This document shows positions 32,426-41,324 of a stretch of DNA of 41,487 bases, piece after piece (position 1 is the stretch's first letter; the number at the start of each line of letters is the position of its first letter). Source of the DNA: Anaerolineales bacterium (GTDB lineage Bacteria; Chloroflexota; Anaerolineae; Anaerolineales; Villigracilaceae); NCBI GenBank assembly GCA_025056175.1, contig JANWWK010000031.1:1-41487 (forward strand), written 5' to 3'. The translations under genes were made by a program, and so were the position numbers. The notes below the pieces were generated by a model, which had not been told where the DNA came from, made no database searches, and saw only the letters and a program-made list of their open reading frames with translations.

Positions 32426-34486
32426 TCATCCTTCTCCGGCCAGAAGTTTGATTTTCTCCCACGGTTTGAGTTTCTCATCATCCGCCAGCAAAGCTTTCAA
32501 CTCGAACAGTTCATCGCGCAAAGCGGCGGCGCGCTCAAACTCCAGGTTTCTGGCGGCTTCTTTCATCTGCTTCTCCATTTCTGCAATCAAACGTCTCAAT
32601 TCGCCCTGCGAGGCCGCCTCGGCGCTCCGACGGACGCGGTATTGCCCCTTTGGCTCACCCAGTGCCATCGCCCGTTCCCGGCCTTCGCTCGAAAGGGAAT
32701 CAGTCAGGTCGCGGATGGCTTTGTGAATACTGACCGGTACAATACCGTGTTCCTGGTTGTATTTGATTTGTTTGGCACGGCGGCGATTGGTTTCAGTAAT
32801 GGCAGCGTTCATCGAATCGGTCACACGGTCGGCGTACATGATGACTTTACCGTTGACGTGCCGCGCCGCACGGCCAATCGTCTGGATAAGCGCCGTGCTG
32901 GAGCGCAGGAAGCCCTCTTTATCGGCATCCAGAATCGCTACCAGAGAGACTTCCGGCAGGTCGAGGCCCTCGCGCAGCAGATTAATGCCTACCACCACAT
33001 CGAAGACACCCAGCCGCAAGTCGCGCAAAATTCCCACCCGTTCCAGCGTGTCTATCTCGGAATGCAGGTAGTGAACCTTGATGCCCAATTCTTGCAAATA
33101 AGCCGACAAATCTTCGGCCATGCGCTTGGTGAGCGTGGTGACCAGAGCGCGTTCGCCACGTTCCACGCGGGCGCGGATTTCGCCCACCAGGTCATCTACC
33201 TGGCCTTTGGTTGGGCGCACTTCGATTTCCGGGTCCACCAGGCCGGTTGGGCGGATAATTTGCTCGGCCACATTTTCGGCGCGTTCCAGTTCATAAGGAC
33301 CAGGCGTGGCAGATGTGTAAACAGTGTAGCCCATACGCTGCTCAAATTCCTCGAACTTGAGCGGACGGTTATCCAGCGCGGAGGGTAAACGAAAGCCGTA
33401 CTCAACCAGAATTTCCTTGCGCACCCGGTCACCATTGTACATGCCGCGAATCTGTGGCACGGTCATGTGGCTCTCATCCAGAACAAGCAGGTATTCGGAG
33501 GGAAGGAAATCAATCAGCGTCCAGGGCGGCGTGCCGGGTGCGCGGCGGTCCAAATGACGGGAGTAGTTCTCAATGCCAGAGCAATACCCCACTTCCTTAA
33601 GCATTTCCAGGTCGTAGCGGGTACGCTGTTCGATACGCTGGGCTTCGAGCAGTTTTCCCTGTTCGTTGAACAGTTTCACCCGTTCCGCCAGTTCGGCTTC
33701 GATATCGGCAATGGCCTCTTTAAGCTTTTCTTCGGCAGTAATGTAGTGCTTGGCAGGAAAGATGTCAATCGCATCCAGGTCGCCATGCAGTTCGCCGGTG
33801 AGCGGCGTGAATTCGGTGATACGCTCCACCTCGTCGCCAAAGAACGTAATCCGATAACCGCGTTGTTCCGAATAGGCCGGGACAATTTCAAGCGTATCCC
33901 CGCGCACGCGGAAGGTGCCGGCACGCAATTCCAGGTCATTTCGCTGGTACTGTCCGTCAATCAACATGCGTAAGAGCGCATTGCGGCGATAGAGCTGCCC
34001 TACCGCGAGATGCACCGAACCGCGTAAGAACTCTTCTGGCGACCCCAACCCATAAATGCACGAGACCGAAGCCACAATAATCACATCCTTACGCGAGACC
34101 AGGGCTGTGGTGGCCGCCAATCGCAGGCGTTCGATTTCTTCGTTGATTTGGGTCTCCTTCTCAATATACAAATCGTGGCGCGGAACGTACGCTTCAGGTT
34201 GATAGTAGTCATAGTACGAAACAAAATATTCAACCGCATTGTTCGGAAAAAATTCCTTGAACTCGGCATACAGTTGCGCCGCGAGCGTCTTGTTATGCGC
34301 CATCACGAGGGCAGGCATTTGCAGTTCCTGAATGACCGATGCGATGGTAAAGGTCTTACCGGTGCCGGTTGCGCCAAGCAAAACCTGATGCTTCTTGCCG
34401 GCACGAACACCTGCGACCAGAGAAGCAATCGCTTCTGGCTGGTCACCGGTAGGGACAAAAGGAGCATTCAGTTGGAAAGCAGGCAT
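32426..34486 (-). CDS. uvrB: UvrABC excision nuclease subunit B
   Basis: The protein has 686 residues from the ATG at 34486, chosen because GGAG lies six bases upstream and the product then begins [20 protein letters not shown] as in the family; an ATG six codons earlier has no site. Visible motifs are Walker [10 protein letters not shown], the damage-gripping beta-hairpin region ([13 protein letters not shown]), [20 protein letters not shown], the helicase motifs [20 protein letters not shown] and [12 protein letters not shown], and a C-terminal UVR domain ([20 protein letters not shown]). UvrB is the damage-verifying ATPase of nucleotide excision repair, loading UvrC after UvrA. The length is normal and all motifs are intact. 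It stands alone on the minus strand. No convincing SOS box was found upstream. Confidence 0.97.
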   Translation of the reverse strand: MPAFQLNAPFVPTGDQPEAIASLVAGVRAGKKHQVLLGATGTGKTFTIASVIQELQMPALVMAHNKTLAAQLYAEFKEFFPNNAVEYFVSYYDYYQPEAYVPRHDLYIEKETQINEEIERLRLAATTALVSRKDVIIVASVSCIYGLGSPEEFLRGSVHLAVGQLYRRNALLRMLIDGQYQRNDLELRAGTFRVRGDTLEIVPAYSEQRGYRITFFGDEVERITEFTPLTGELHGDLDAIDIFPAKHYITAEEKLKEAIADIEAELAERVKLFNEQGKLLEAQRIEQRTRYDLEMLKEVGYCSGIENYSRHLDRRAPGTPPWTLIDFLPSEYLLVLDESHMTVPQIRGMYNGDRVRKEILVEYGFRLPSALDNRPLKFEEFEQRMGYTVYTSATPGPYELERAENVAEQIIRPTGLVDPEIEVRPTKGQVDDLVGEIRARVERGERALVTTLTKRMAEDLSAYLQELGIKVHYLHSEIDTLERVGILRDLRLGVFDVVVGINLLREGLDLPEVSLVAILDADKEGFLRSSTALIQTIGRAARHVNGKVIMYADRVTDSMNAAITETNRRRAKQIKYNQEHGIVPVSIHKAIRDLTDSLSSEGRERAMALGEPKGQYRVRRSAEAASQGELRRLIAEMEKQMKEAARNLEFERAAALRDELFELKALLADDEKLKPWEKIKLLAGEG

Positions 34487-34642
34487 AATTTTCTCCACAC
34501 ACAAACAGGAACAGGCGTTCTATTTTAACCCGATTTCGGGACGCTTTTTGTAAATTCCTATCCTGTTTGTTTTCAAAAACGGGTAAAATTGGTCAACATT
34601 TGTGAACAGTACTTCCTATCGTTGCTTTCGGGTATTGAATGA

Positions 34643-34656
34643 CAGGCTGACGCCTG
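34643..34656. repeat. Short palindrome (CAGGC-4-GCCTG)
   Basis: CAGGC at 34643-34647 and GCCTG at 34652-34656 form a perfect five-base-pair hairpin with a four-base loop. It lies in the 232-base divergent gap between uvrB and the hydrolase gene. The same arms with another loop occur at 41205-41218 before the last gene, which hints at a small dispersed palindromic element. Two copies in one window are too few to be sure. Confidence 0.35.
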
Positions 34657-34718
34657 CGCCATGAATGGTACAGGTTATCAAGCATCGGTGACCTGTGCAG
34701 GGAGAAAGACGCAAACCG

Positions 34719-36110
34719 ATGATACCACTTGAAGTCCTCGAAGCCAACTTCCAACGTCTTTGCGAGCGCATCCAGAGCGAGATGAAACGGCTCAAAGTGC
34801 CGGGCGCAGCGGTGGGAGTGTACCATGAAGGGCAAGAACACACCCTTGGGCTGGGACGCACGAGCGTAGAAAACCCTTTACGGGTAACTTCTGAAACACT
34901 GTTTCAGATTGGCTCAATTACCAAAACCTTTACCGGCACCGTCCTGATGCGCCTGGTAGAAGAAGGACGCCTGGATTTGGATACGCCGCTCCGTAAAATT
35001 CTGCCTAAATTCAAAATGGCAGACCCCGATGTAGAAAAGCGCGTGACTACCCGCCATTTGCTCACGCACACCGGCGGCTGGCAGGGTGATTATTTCGATG
35101 ACTTTGGCAACGGCGACGATGCCCTGCAAAAGATGGTCAAGCGAATCCGCAAACTGCCGCAAATCACCCCGTTGGGCAGTTGCTGGTCGTATTGCAACAC
35201 TGGCTTCAACCTGGCCGGGCGCGTTATCGAAGTTCTGACCGAACGCCCCTACGAACAGGCCATCAGGGACTATCTGTTTGCGCCGCTGGGAATGCACCAG
35301 AGCTTCTTCTACCCGGATGACGCCATCCTGACCCATCGCTTCGTGGTCGGTCACTGGAAGACGGGTAAGCGCGTCACGGTGGCACGGCCCTGGGCCATTG
35401 GACGGGCAGGCAATCCGGTCGGCGGGGCGCTCAGTACCGTGCGAGACCTGCTGATTTACGCCCGCTTCCAATTAGGAGCATCCACAGAAACAGCAACTCA
35501 GCCGCCCCTGCGCCGGGAAACACTCGAAGCCATGCGCGTTGAACAGGCCGACGCCGGCGGACGCGGCAAGATGGGTTTAACCTGGTTCATCCGCCAGGCA
35601 GGTGGATTGCAGATTTACAGTCATGGCGGCGCAACGCGCGGTCAACAGGCTGCATTTCACTTCATCCCACAAAAAAACTTTGCCGCCGTGCTGCTGACCA
35701 ACAGCGAAACAGGCGGCATTCTCACCGATAGTTTTCTGGCATGGACGCTGGAAACGTATTTCGACCTGACGCTCCCCTTGCCCCAGACGCTACCCAAAAG
35801 CGAAGACGAGCTGACCGAATACGTTGGGCGGTACGACCTGCCGCTCTCAGCCTTCGACCTGCTGCCCGGTGACGGCGTTCTCATCAAAAAAGACATCCCG
35901 CGCGGTGGCTTTCCGACTCCTCAATCCCCCCCTGCGCCGCCAGAACCAGATGTGCGCCTGGCGTTCTACGATACCGACCGGGTCATTGGTCTGGACGAAC
36001 CACGCAAAGGAGCATTCGGCGAATTTCTACGCGACGAAAACGGCAAAGTACGCTTCCTGCGCTTAGGTGGACGGTTACATCCCAAACTTGAATCTATACT
36101 GATGACATGA
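34719..36110 (+). CDS. Serine hydrolase, beta-lactamase (class C/PBP4*) fold
   Basis: The protein has 463 residues from the ATG at 34719; a GTG 24 bases upstream is in frame but has no ribosome-binding site, whereas AGGGAGAAAG precedes the ATG at a somewhat long distance. The SxxK motif is SITK in FQIGSITKTFTG, with the nucleophile serine. The second motif is YCN (WSYCNTGFNLAGRVIE), and HTGGW marks the usual loop. A SHGG motif, replacing KTG in this family, lies in IYSHGGATRG. These define the esterase/D-aminopeptidase/class C beta-lactamase-related family. There is no signal peptide, so the enzyme is likely cytoplasmic. The last 100 residues form a separate, lipocalin-like C-terminal region as in other members. 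Substrate unknown. It starts an overlapping gene cluster. Confidence 0.87.
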   Translation: MIPLEVLEANFQRLCERIQSEMKRLKVPGAAVGVYHEGQEHTLGLGRTSVENPLRVTSETLFQIGSITKTFTGTVLMRLVEEGRLDLDTPLRKILPKFKMADPDVEKRVTTRHLLTHTGGWQGDYFDDFGNGDDALQKMVKRIRKLPQITPLGSCWSYCNTGFNLAGRVIEVLTERPYEQAIRDYLFAPLGMHQSFFYPDDAILTHRFVVGHWKTGKRVTVARPWAIGRAGNPVGGALSTVRDLLIYARFQLGASTETATQPPLRRETLEAMRVEQADAGGRGKMGLTWFIRQAGGLQIYSHGGATRGQQAAFHFIPQKNFAAVLLTNSETGGILTDSFLAWTLETYFDLTLPLPQTLPKSEDELTEYVGRYDLPLSAFDLLPGDGVLIKKDIPRGGFPTPQSPPAPPEPDVRLAFYDTDRVIGLDEPRKGAFGEFLRDENGKVRFLRLGGRLHPKLESILMT

Positions 36111-36886
36111 TGAAAATACGCGCTCTTCCCTTCCTCTTCTTGATACCTGTCCTGTTGCTCTCGGCCTGTAACCTGCCAGGCCCTGCACCGCAAGCCGCCC
36201 CGCCCACAGCCGACCCTGGCCTGGTCAGCACCATCGCCGCCCAAACACTTCAGGCACTGCCCTCCGCTACCCCGATGCGCACCGTTACACCCACTTCCTC
36301 CCAAACCCTCACTCCAACAGCGACCTCCACGCCCACCATCACGCCCACGTATGAAACGCCTACAGCGCGTTTCGATACCAACACGAACTGCCGCGCCGGC
36401 CCCAGTACGACCTATCCGGTGGTTGTCGTCTGGCGCAAGGGGCAAAAAACAGAAATTGTCGGCAAAGCCGAATTCGACGATTTCTGGCTGGTCAAAACCC
36501 CAAACAAAAAGGACACCTGTTGGGTAGCGCGCGAACTCATCCAGACGAGCGGAAGCGTGCATCTTGTGCCGACCGTCACTGCACCGCCCACACCAACCGC
36601 GGCACCACCCAAAGCGCCCGGGTGGAAGAACTGGACGTATTCCTGCACGTATGCGCCGGGTGGCAGTAATGCGACCGTACAGATGGTCTGGTCAGACAAC
36701 GCCCTGAACGAAGACGGTTACAACGTCTATCGTAATAATCAGGTCATTGCTGCCTTCGGGCCGGATGTGACCGCCTACACCGATACGGCGTTCGTCACCT
36801 CGGGCGGCTCGCTGACGTATTACATCGAGGTTTATAATACAGCCGGCAGCACGCGCAGCAGCACCATCACCGTCACCTGTCAATGA
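36107..36886 (+). CDS. Lipoprotein with SH3-like domain and FN3-like C-terminus
   Basis: The protein has 259 residues. It has a lipoprotein signal peptide (LPFLFLIPVLLLSAC, lipid Cys21). A Thr/Pro/Ser-rich spacer (about 45-85) follows, then a bacterial SH3-like domain (about 86-148: FDTNTNCRAGPSTTYPVVVV, then GQKTEIVGKAEFDDFWLVKT and DTCWVARELI), another Pro/Thr spacer, and a fibronectin III-like segment (about 170-259: VQMVWSDNALNEDGYNVYRN and TYYIEVYNTAG). The paired cysteines Cys-N-C-R and DTCW may form a disulfide. SH3b domains usually bind cell-wall or other surface ligands. The ATG overlaps the stop of the hydrolase gene (ATGATGA). The function is not known beyond a surface-exposed binding protein. 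Such spacers are common in Chloroflexota lipoproteins. Confidence 0.8.
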   Translation: MMKIRALPFLFLIPVLLLSACNLPGPAPQAAPPTADPGLVSTIAAQTLQALPSATPMRTVTPTSSQTLTPTATSTPTITPTYETPTARFDTNTNCRAGPSTTYPVVVVWRKGQKTEIVGKAEFDDFWLVKTPNKKDTCWVARELIQTSGSVHLVPTVTAPPTPTAAPPKAPGWKNWTYSCTYAPGGSNATVQMVWSDNALNEDGYNVYRNNQVIAAFGPDVTAYTDTAFVTSGGSLTYYIEVYNTAGSTRSSTITVTCQ

Positions 36887-37155
36887 CCGTATCTAACACG
36901 CGTATAGACTTTCTGCGCCTGCTCTCGGCACGGCTTGAGCGCCTCTCGGTCGATTCGATTTGGGCGCGCCGCGCCAGTGGTCTGCGCCGCTCCCTGTTCA
37001 AAGCACTCGAATCAGCAGAAGCCGGCCACGAATTGCCACCAGAGCAGGTAGATGCACTTCTCGAACGCAGCTTCGACATTCTCCGCAAAGCCGCACAGGA
37101 GATTCCCGCTTCTGGCGAACTCTCTGACCCACGCAGCGAAAGAAAACAACCATGA
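36883..37155 (+). CDS. Small hypothetical protein (90 aa)
   Basis: This is a 90-residue, soluble, largely helical and charged protein (IDFLRLLSARLERLSVDSIW, then ASGLRRSLFKALESAE and a region rich in Leu, Glu and Arg). I do not recognise a family. It has no cysteine, signal peptide or membrane segment. The start overlaps the lipoprotein stop (ATGA), and its own stop overlaps the glutaredoxin-like start (ATGA), so translation of all three is probably coupled, which supports it being a real gene. Confidence 0.7.
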   Translation: MTVSNTRIDFLRLLSARLERLSVDSIWARRASGLRRSLFKALESAEAGHELPPEQVDALLERSFDILRKAAQEIPASGELSDPRSERKQP

Positions 37156-37436
37156 GCGCAACCGACCGATACACCCTTCATCCTTCCCAAATCGTGTTCT
37201 ACGGCACCTCCTGGTGCGGTGATTGCCGCCGCGCAAGGCAAGTGTTTGCACAAAACCAGGTGCCCTATGTGGAAATTGACATTGATTCCGACCCGAAAGG
37301 CGAGGCTTTCGTCAAACAGGTCAACCACGGGAGTCGTTCCGTCCCGACAATTGTTTTTCCCGACGGTTCGACTCTGACCGAGCCGGATAACGCCACCCTC
37401 GCCGCGCATCTCAGGCGTTTCAAAGTCTCCGCCTGA
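37152..37436 (+). CDS. Glutaredoxin-like protein (NrdH/mycoredoxin type)
   Basis: This 94-residue protein has a thioredoxin fold. The redox motif is CGDC in YGTSWCGDCRRARQVF, and the cis-proline loop is RSVPTIVFPDG. The pattern TSWCGDC and the small size fit mycoredoxin-like and NrdH-like glutaredoxins, which reduce protein disulfides or mixed disulfides with low-molecular-weight thiols. The final element LTEPDNATLAAHL matches the helix after the active-site sheet. It overlaps the preceding small gene by four bases. The electron donor cannot be inferred. Confidence 0.88.
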   Translation: MSATDRYTLHPSQIVFYGTSWCGDCRRARQVFAQNQVPYVEIDIDSDPKGEAFVKQVNHGSRSVPTIVFPDGSTLTEPDNATLAAHLRRFKVSA

Positions 37437-37490
37437 CCTGCGCACGGCTCAAGACCTTTGGAGCGGGCTCTTCACGAAAACCACGCACGC

Positions 37491-38300
37491 ATGAACATCG
37501 AAATCCGTGACCTGTGCCACATTTATCCAAACGGCGTTGAAGCTCTGCGCGGCATCTCGCTTTCTATTGGCACAGGCGAGCAGGTGGCACTGATAGGGCA
37601 GAACGGGGCCGGCAAGACCACGCTGGTCAAGCACCTGAACGGCCTGTTACGACCCACCCGTGGCGAAGTATGGATTGGGGATTGGGAAACCCGCCAGTTT
37701 TCCGTCTCCCGTCTGGCGGCACGGGTAGGGTACGTTTTTCAGAACCCCGATGAACAATTGTTTTGCAAAACGGTCGAAGAAGAAGTTGCCTTTGGGCCGA
37801 AAAATCTCGGCTTCGACCCGGTGCAAACCGCAGCAATGGTGGAAGACGCCCTGATGCTCACAGGTCTGTGGGACAAACGTGGTGTCAACCCGTATGATTT
37901 ATCGCCTACCGGGCGCAAAATGACCGCCCTGGCATCGATTCTTTCGATGGACACCCCCATCATCATCCTGGATGAACCCACCACCGGACAGGATGCCGCC
38001 ACCACCGCACGCATCGCTCAAATCATTGCCCGCCTGCGCAAGCGCGGCAAAACGGTCATCACCATCACCCACGATATAGATTTCTGTGCTGAGAACTTTG
38101 CACGGGTCATTGCCCTGTTGCAAGGTCAGGTGCTGCTGGATGGTCCGGCGCGCGAGGTCCTGGGGCAGGAAGAACTGCTCGCCCAGACGTACGTCGAACC
38201 CCCACAACTCACCCGGTTGGGAAAACGGCTTGAATTGCCCGAAACCATTTTGAATCAAGATGAATTTCTGCGTGCCTATCGCAAGGTAACCACCCATTAA
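37491..38300 (+). CDS. ECF/CbiO-type ABC transporter ATP-binding protein
   Basis: The protein has 269 residues from the ATG at 37491, which yields the family start MNIEIRDLCHIYPNGVEALR; a TTG 33 bases upstream only adds unrelated residues. Motifs: Walker A GQNGAGKTT, Q-loop FQNPDEQLFCKTVEEEVAFG (characteristic of ECF/CbiO ATPases), Walker B IIILDEPTTGQD, and H-loop ITHDIDF. The ABC signature is unusual: DLSPTGRKMTALAS stands where LSGGQxQR is expected. ECF ATPases power uptake of vitamins or metal ions together with EcfT and a substrate-binding S protein. No EcfT-like gene is adjacent; the next gene is a DUF418 membrane protein. The transport substrate is unknown. Confidence 0.88.
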   Translation: MNIEIRDLCHIYPNGVEALRGISLSIGTGEQVALIGQNGAGKTTLVKHLNGLLRPTRGEVWIGDWETRQFSVSRLAARVGYVFQNPDEQLFCKTVEEEVAFGPKNLGFDPVQTAAMVEDALMLTGLWDKRGVNPYDLSPTGRKMTALASILSMDTPIIILDEPTTGQDAATTARIAQIIARLRKRGKTVITITHDIDFCAENFARVIALLQGQVLLDGPAREVLGQEELLAQTYVEPPQLTRLGKRLELPETILNQDEFLRAYRKVTTH

Positions 38301-38320
38301 AACTCTTTTTTGGGGGAAAA

Positions 38321-39478
38321 ATGACATCCTCTCTGCATCCTGTCAGCGCGTCTGAACGCATTCACATTCTCGATATTTTGCGCGGTTTTGCCCTGTTTGG
38401 CATCTTGCTCGTCAACATCAACGGCTTCGCCAGCCCGTCATTTCTCCCCGGCTATCATTCAAGCGCTTCTCTGCCCTGGTACGATGCTCTGGCCGATGCC
38501 GCCATCCTGTATTTGGCCGACGGCAAATTTTTCACCATTTTTTCGTTTCTGTTCGGACTGGGGTTTTCTGTGCAAATTACACGCGCAGAAGCCAGCAGAC
38601 GTTCTCTGCTTTCCTTTTACCCGCGCCGTCTGCTAGCGTTGCTGGGGTTCGGCCTGTTGCACGCCAGCCTGTTCTGGGTGGAAGACATCTTGCGTCTATA
38701 TGCCCTGCTCGGTTTTGCCCTGCTGGCCTTCCGCAACGCCTCGAACCGCGCTTTGTTGAAATGGGCAGCCCTGTGGCTGACGTTGGGGTATGCTCTCAGC
38801 CTGGCACACGACCTGGTAGAAGCAAACCTGCCTGACCTGGCGACAACGGGAGCAGAAATCTACCGCACAGGTTCGTTCTGGCAAGTGGTCGCTTTTCAAA
38901 CGCGCTGGGGATGGTATCTTTTTCTGCAGGAAGCACAAGTGCAGGCGGCCAGCGTGCTTGCCTTATTTCTGCTTGGCTTGCTGGCCGGGCGGTTACACTT
39001 CTTCGAGAATCTGCCTGCACACCGCCAGCGGCTGAAAACCATTTTCTGGCTCGGATTACTGCTCGGCCTGACGCTCAACCTGCTCGATGCCCGACTCGAA
39101 GCACCCTGGCAGGCTAACCTGATTTTCATCCTGGCAGCACTGTGCCTCTCGGCAGCATACATCAGCGGCTTATCTTTGCTTTCGCTCACCACAAGCGGCG
39201 CCCGGTGGCTTGCGCCGCTTGGACAGGCCGGACGCATGGCGCTGACCAACTACGTTCTGCAATCGGTAGTGTGTTCACTCCTCTTCAACGGTTATGGATT
39301 GGGATTGTACGAAAAAGCAGGAACAGCCAGTTTGCTCGGCATGGTTGCAGTTCTCTACGCACTGCAAGTATGCCTGAGCAGCTGGTGGATGAGCCACTTT
39401 CAGTTTGGTCCGCTCGAATGGGTCTGGCGCGCGCTCACCTACTTACAAAGACCTGCCTTTTGCCGCCTCTCACGTTGA
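38321..39478 (+). CDS. DUF418-family membrane protein (YeiB-like)
   Basis: The protein has 385 residues and about nine to ten hydrophobic segments. The start ERIHILDILRGFALFGILLV is the hallmark of DUF418/YeiB proteins. It is followed by a loop (INGFASPSFL), FFTIFSFLFGLGFSVQ, and a C-terminal DUF418 region with GQAGRMALTNYVLQSV and FGPLEWVWRALTYL. The family resembles membrane acyltransferases and has no firmly known reaction. It starts 20 bases after the ECF ATPase and is probably the last gene of the cluster. Its stop codon lies within the -35 element of a promoter for the next gene. Confidence 0.88.
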   Translation: MTSSLHPVSASERIHILDILRGFALFGILLVNINGFASPSFLPGYHSSASLPWYDALADAAILYLADGKFFTIFSFLFGLGFSVQITRAEASRRSLLSFYPRRLLALLGFGLLHASLFWVEDILRLYALLGFALLAFRNASNRALLKWAALWLTLGYALSLAHDLVEANLPDLATTGAEIYRTGSFWQVVAFQTRWGWYLFLQEAQVQAASVLALFLLGLLAGRLHFFENLPAHRQRLKTIFWLGLLLGLTLNLLDARLEAPWQANLIFILAALCLSAAYISGLSLLSLTTSGARWLAPLGQAGRMALTNYVLQSVVCSLLFNGYGLGLYEKAGTASLLGMVAVLYALQVCLSSWWMSHFQFGPLEWVWRALTYLQRPAFCRLSR

Positions 39479-39503
39479 CAGCGCAATCCTGCGTCAGTAC
39501 AGT
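39475..39503 (+). promoter_or_regulatory. Sigma70-type promoter upstream of the small membrane protein
   Basis: TTGACA (39475-39480) is a perfect -35 hexamer and is separated by 17 bases from TACAGT (39498-39503), a four-of-six -10 match. The TGA stop of the DUF418 gene is inside the -35. The start would be near 39510, leaving about 80 bases of leader before the ATG at 39589, which has the strong ribosome-binding site AAGGAGG (39578-39584). Confidence 0.55.
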
Positions 39504-39588
39504 TTCATGATAAAAATGCCGCAAAGCACAGCAGGGTATTGTACAATAGAGGGAGGTTACATCTCCCCAGAAACGGCAAGGAGGCAAC

Positions 39589-40038
39589 ATGGATTCTACA
39601 AGCACATGGATTATCCTGGCAGTGGGCAGTGTGGCCGGGCTGGTTGTTGTCATCGTCCTGGCGCTTTTGTTCCGCAAGCGCAATCAAATCAACCTGACGG
39701 CTGCAACCACAACCCGGCCAGAATGGATGCGTCAAACGCCGCCCGCAGAAACCATTCAGGCCACTTTGGAAAAAGGTGTCAGTGCACAGGTCTTCGACCA
39801 CGCCCCTGGAGAACGTCTGGCTGCACCGTTTGCCGAGCAAATTGAAGACATCGTGCGAGCGCGCCTGGCCGCACGCGCCGATTTAAGCCATTACCGGGTA
39901 GATTTCGGCACCGCCCCTGATGGCAGCCTGGAAATTCACATTGACGACCAGAGATTTTCCGACCTCGAATCCATTCCAGACGAAGCCTTAAAAACGCTCC
40001 TGCGCCAGGCCATCCAGGACTGGCAGAGCCGGCAATAA
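39589..40038 (+). CDS. Small membrane-anchored protein of unknown function
   Basis: This 149-residue protein has one N-terminal membrane helix (about 8-28: IILAVGSVAGLVVVIVLALL) followed by positively charged FRKRNQ, predicting a cytoplasmic C-terminal part. The soluble part has a Thr/Pro-rich spacer and then an alpha/beta domain (about 75-149) with VRARLAARADLSHYRVDFG, SLEIHIDDQRFSDLESIPDE and a helical end. I do not recognise the family. It has its own likely promoter and a strong ribosome-binding site. The M20 peptidase begins about 28 bases after it, so the two are probably co-transcribed. Confidence 0.75.
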   Translation: MDSTSTWIILAVGSVAGLVVVIVLALLFRKRNQINLTAATTTRPEWMRQTPPAETIQATLEKGVSAQVFDHAPGERLAAPFAEQIEDIVRARLAARADLSHYRVDFGTAPDGSLEIHIDDQRFSDLESIPDEALKTLLRQAIQDWQSRQ

Positions 40039-40066
40039 ACTCATGCTATTCCCTTTGGAGACATCG

Positions 40067-41188
40067 ATGCCCGACTTCACCGCCCGCCTGCCCGCCATGC
40101 TCACCCTGCTGCAACGGCTGGTTGAAACCGAGTCCCCTTCCAACGACAAAGCCGCCGTAGACCGGGTTGGGGCGCTGGTGCTGGAAGAATGCCACCGCCT
40201 GGAGGCGCAGGTGGAAATTGTAGAAAATGCCGAAACCGGTAATCATCTGGTTGCACGCTGGAACGCACACCTTCCCGGTCAGCCCATCCTGCTCCTGCAT
40301 CACATGGATACGGTCTTCCCGCTGGGGATGCTGGCACGTATGCCGTTCTACACCCGCGATGGCAAAACGTATGGACCGGGCGTCCTGGATATGAAAGGGG
40401 GCATTGTCATTACTCTGGCGGCGATTGAAGCCTTGCGAGATGCCGGCCAGTTGAATCGCCCGGTGACGGCGTTGTTTACATCTGATGAAGAAATTGGCAG
40501 TCATACCTCGCGCGCGCTCATTGAGCAGCTGGCAGCAAAATCGGCGCTGGCGTTGGTGATGGAATCGGGATTGGAAAGTGGCGCGATTAAGGTCTGGCGC
40601 AAAGGCGTGGGTGATTTCGTTGTGCGGGTCCGAGGACGGGCAGCACATTCGGGCGGAGAACATGAAAAAGGCCGCAGCGCCATCCGTGAGCTGGCGCACC
40701 AGATTCTTGAAATCGAAAAACTCACCGATTACCGCCTCGGCACCACTGTGAACGTAGGCGTGATTCGCGGCGGTACAGTGACGAATGTTGTACCGGAAGA
40801 AGCTGTTGCAGAAGGTGACATTCGCATCCTCGTGCCAGAAGAGGCCAGACGTATTGAGGCGGCACTCAAAGCCCTGAAACCGGCCTTCCCCGATACGCAA
40901 GTGGATGTGACGGTCACTTTCAACCGTCCCCCTTTGCCTTTCAATGAACGCAATCGGGCAGCGTTTGCACAAGCACAGGCCATTGCCGCTGCCGAAGGAC
41001 TGCCGCTTGAGGCAGGCGGTTCCGGCGGCGGCTCCGATGGCAATTTCATCGCTCCGCTGGGCGTGCCTGTGCTGGATGGACTGGGGGCAGTCGGTGCTGA
41101 TTACCATTCCGAACGCGAGTGGATTTACACCGAAAGCCTCGCCACCCGCGCCCGGTTGGTTGCGGCACTTTTACGGGAGTGGGGATAA
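40067..41188 (+). CDS. M20-family metallopeptidase (glutamate carboxypeptidase-like)
   Basis: The protein has 373 residues from the ATG at 40067, which has GGAG six bases upstream; the in-frame ATG at 40043 has no such site. Metal ligands and catalytic residues of the family are visible: LLHHMDTVFP (His and catalytic Asp), GPGVLDMKGG (bridging Asp), TSDEEIGSHTS (catalytic Glu and ligand Glu), and a late YHSEREW histidine. The middle part (about 170-280: FVVRVRGRAAHSGGEHEKGR) is the dimerisation lid. The best match is the ArgE/DapE/CPG2 group of dizinc exopeptidases or deacylases, closest to glutamate carboxypeptidase; the true substrate is uncertain. There is no signal peptide, so it is cytoplasmic. 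Confidence 0.9.
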   Translation: MPDFTARLPAMLTLLQRLVETESPSNDKAAVDRVGALVLEECHRLEAQVEIVENAETGNHLVARWNAHLPGQPILLLHHMDTVFPLGMLARMPFYTRDGKTYGPGVLDMKGGIVITLAAIEALRDAGQLNRPVTALFTSDEEIGSHTSRALIEQLAAKSALALVMESGLESGAIKVWRKGVGDFVVRVRGRAAHSGGEHEKGRSAIRELAHQILEIEKLTDYRLGTTVNVGVIRGGTVTNVVPEEAVAEGDIRILVPEEARRIEAALKALKPAFPDTQVDVTVTFNRPPLPFNERNRAAFAQAQAIAAAEGLPLEAGGSGGGSDGNFIAPLGVPVLDGLGAVGADYHSEREWIYTESLATRARLVAALLREWG

Positions 41189-41204
41189 ATCATCAGATAG
41201 CAGT

Positions 41205-41267
41205 CAGGCTTCCGCCTGTTGGCTGCCTGAAGGCAGCTCTACATTATACAGCCGCCTTAAAACGGCG
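41205..41267. repeat. Cluster of three short hairpins after the M20 gene
   Basis: CAGGC-TTCC-GCCTG (41205-41218), GCTGCC-TGAA-GGCAGC (41222-41237) and CGCC/GGCG around TTAAAAC (41253-41267) follow one another. The second is a compact tetraloop hairpin with a perfect six-base-pair stem. No long T-run follows, so this is not a classical terminator, though it may stabilise the 3' end of the peptidase mRNA. The first hairpin shares its arms with the palindrome at 34643. Confidence 0.4.
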
Positions 41268-41324
41268 TCACATCAGGGAACCGACTGTCCCGGTCGGGCG
41301 TCCTGTGGGAGAGGAGAAGCCGCC

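Noticed and set aside
32420-33388. Long plus-strand open frame opposite uvrB
   Set aside because: UvrB on the minus strand is unambiguous over its whole length; the antisense frame has no family features.
34604-34615. LexA/SOS-like box GAACAGTACTTC upstream of uvrB
   Set aside because: It deviates from GAAC-4-GTTC in the second half and lies almost 120 bases from the uvrB start with no clear promoter beside it.
40046-41107. Long minus-strand open frame (353 codons) opposite the M20 peptidase
   Set aside because: The plus-strand frame carries all M20 metal ligands; the antisense translation has none of the character of a real protein.
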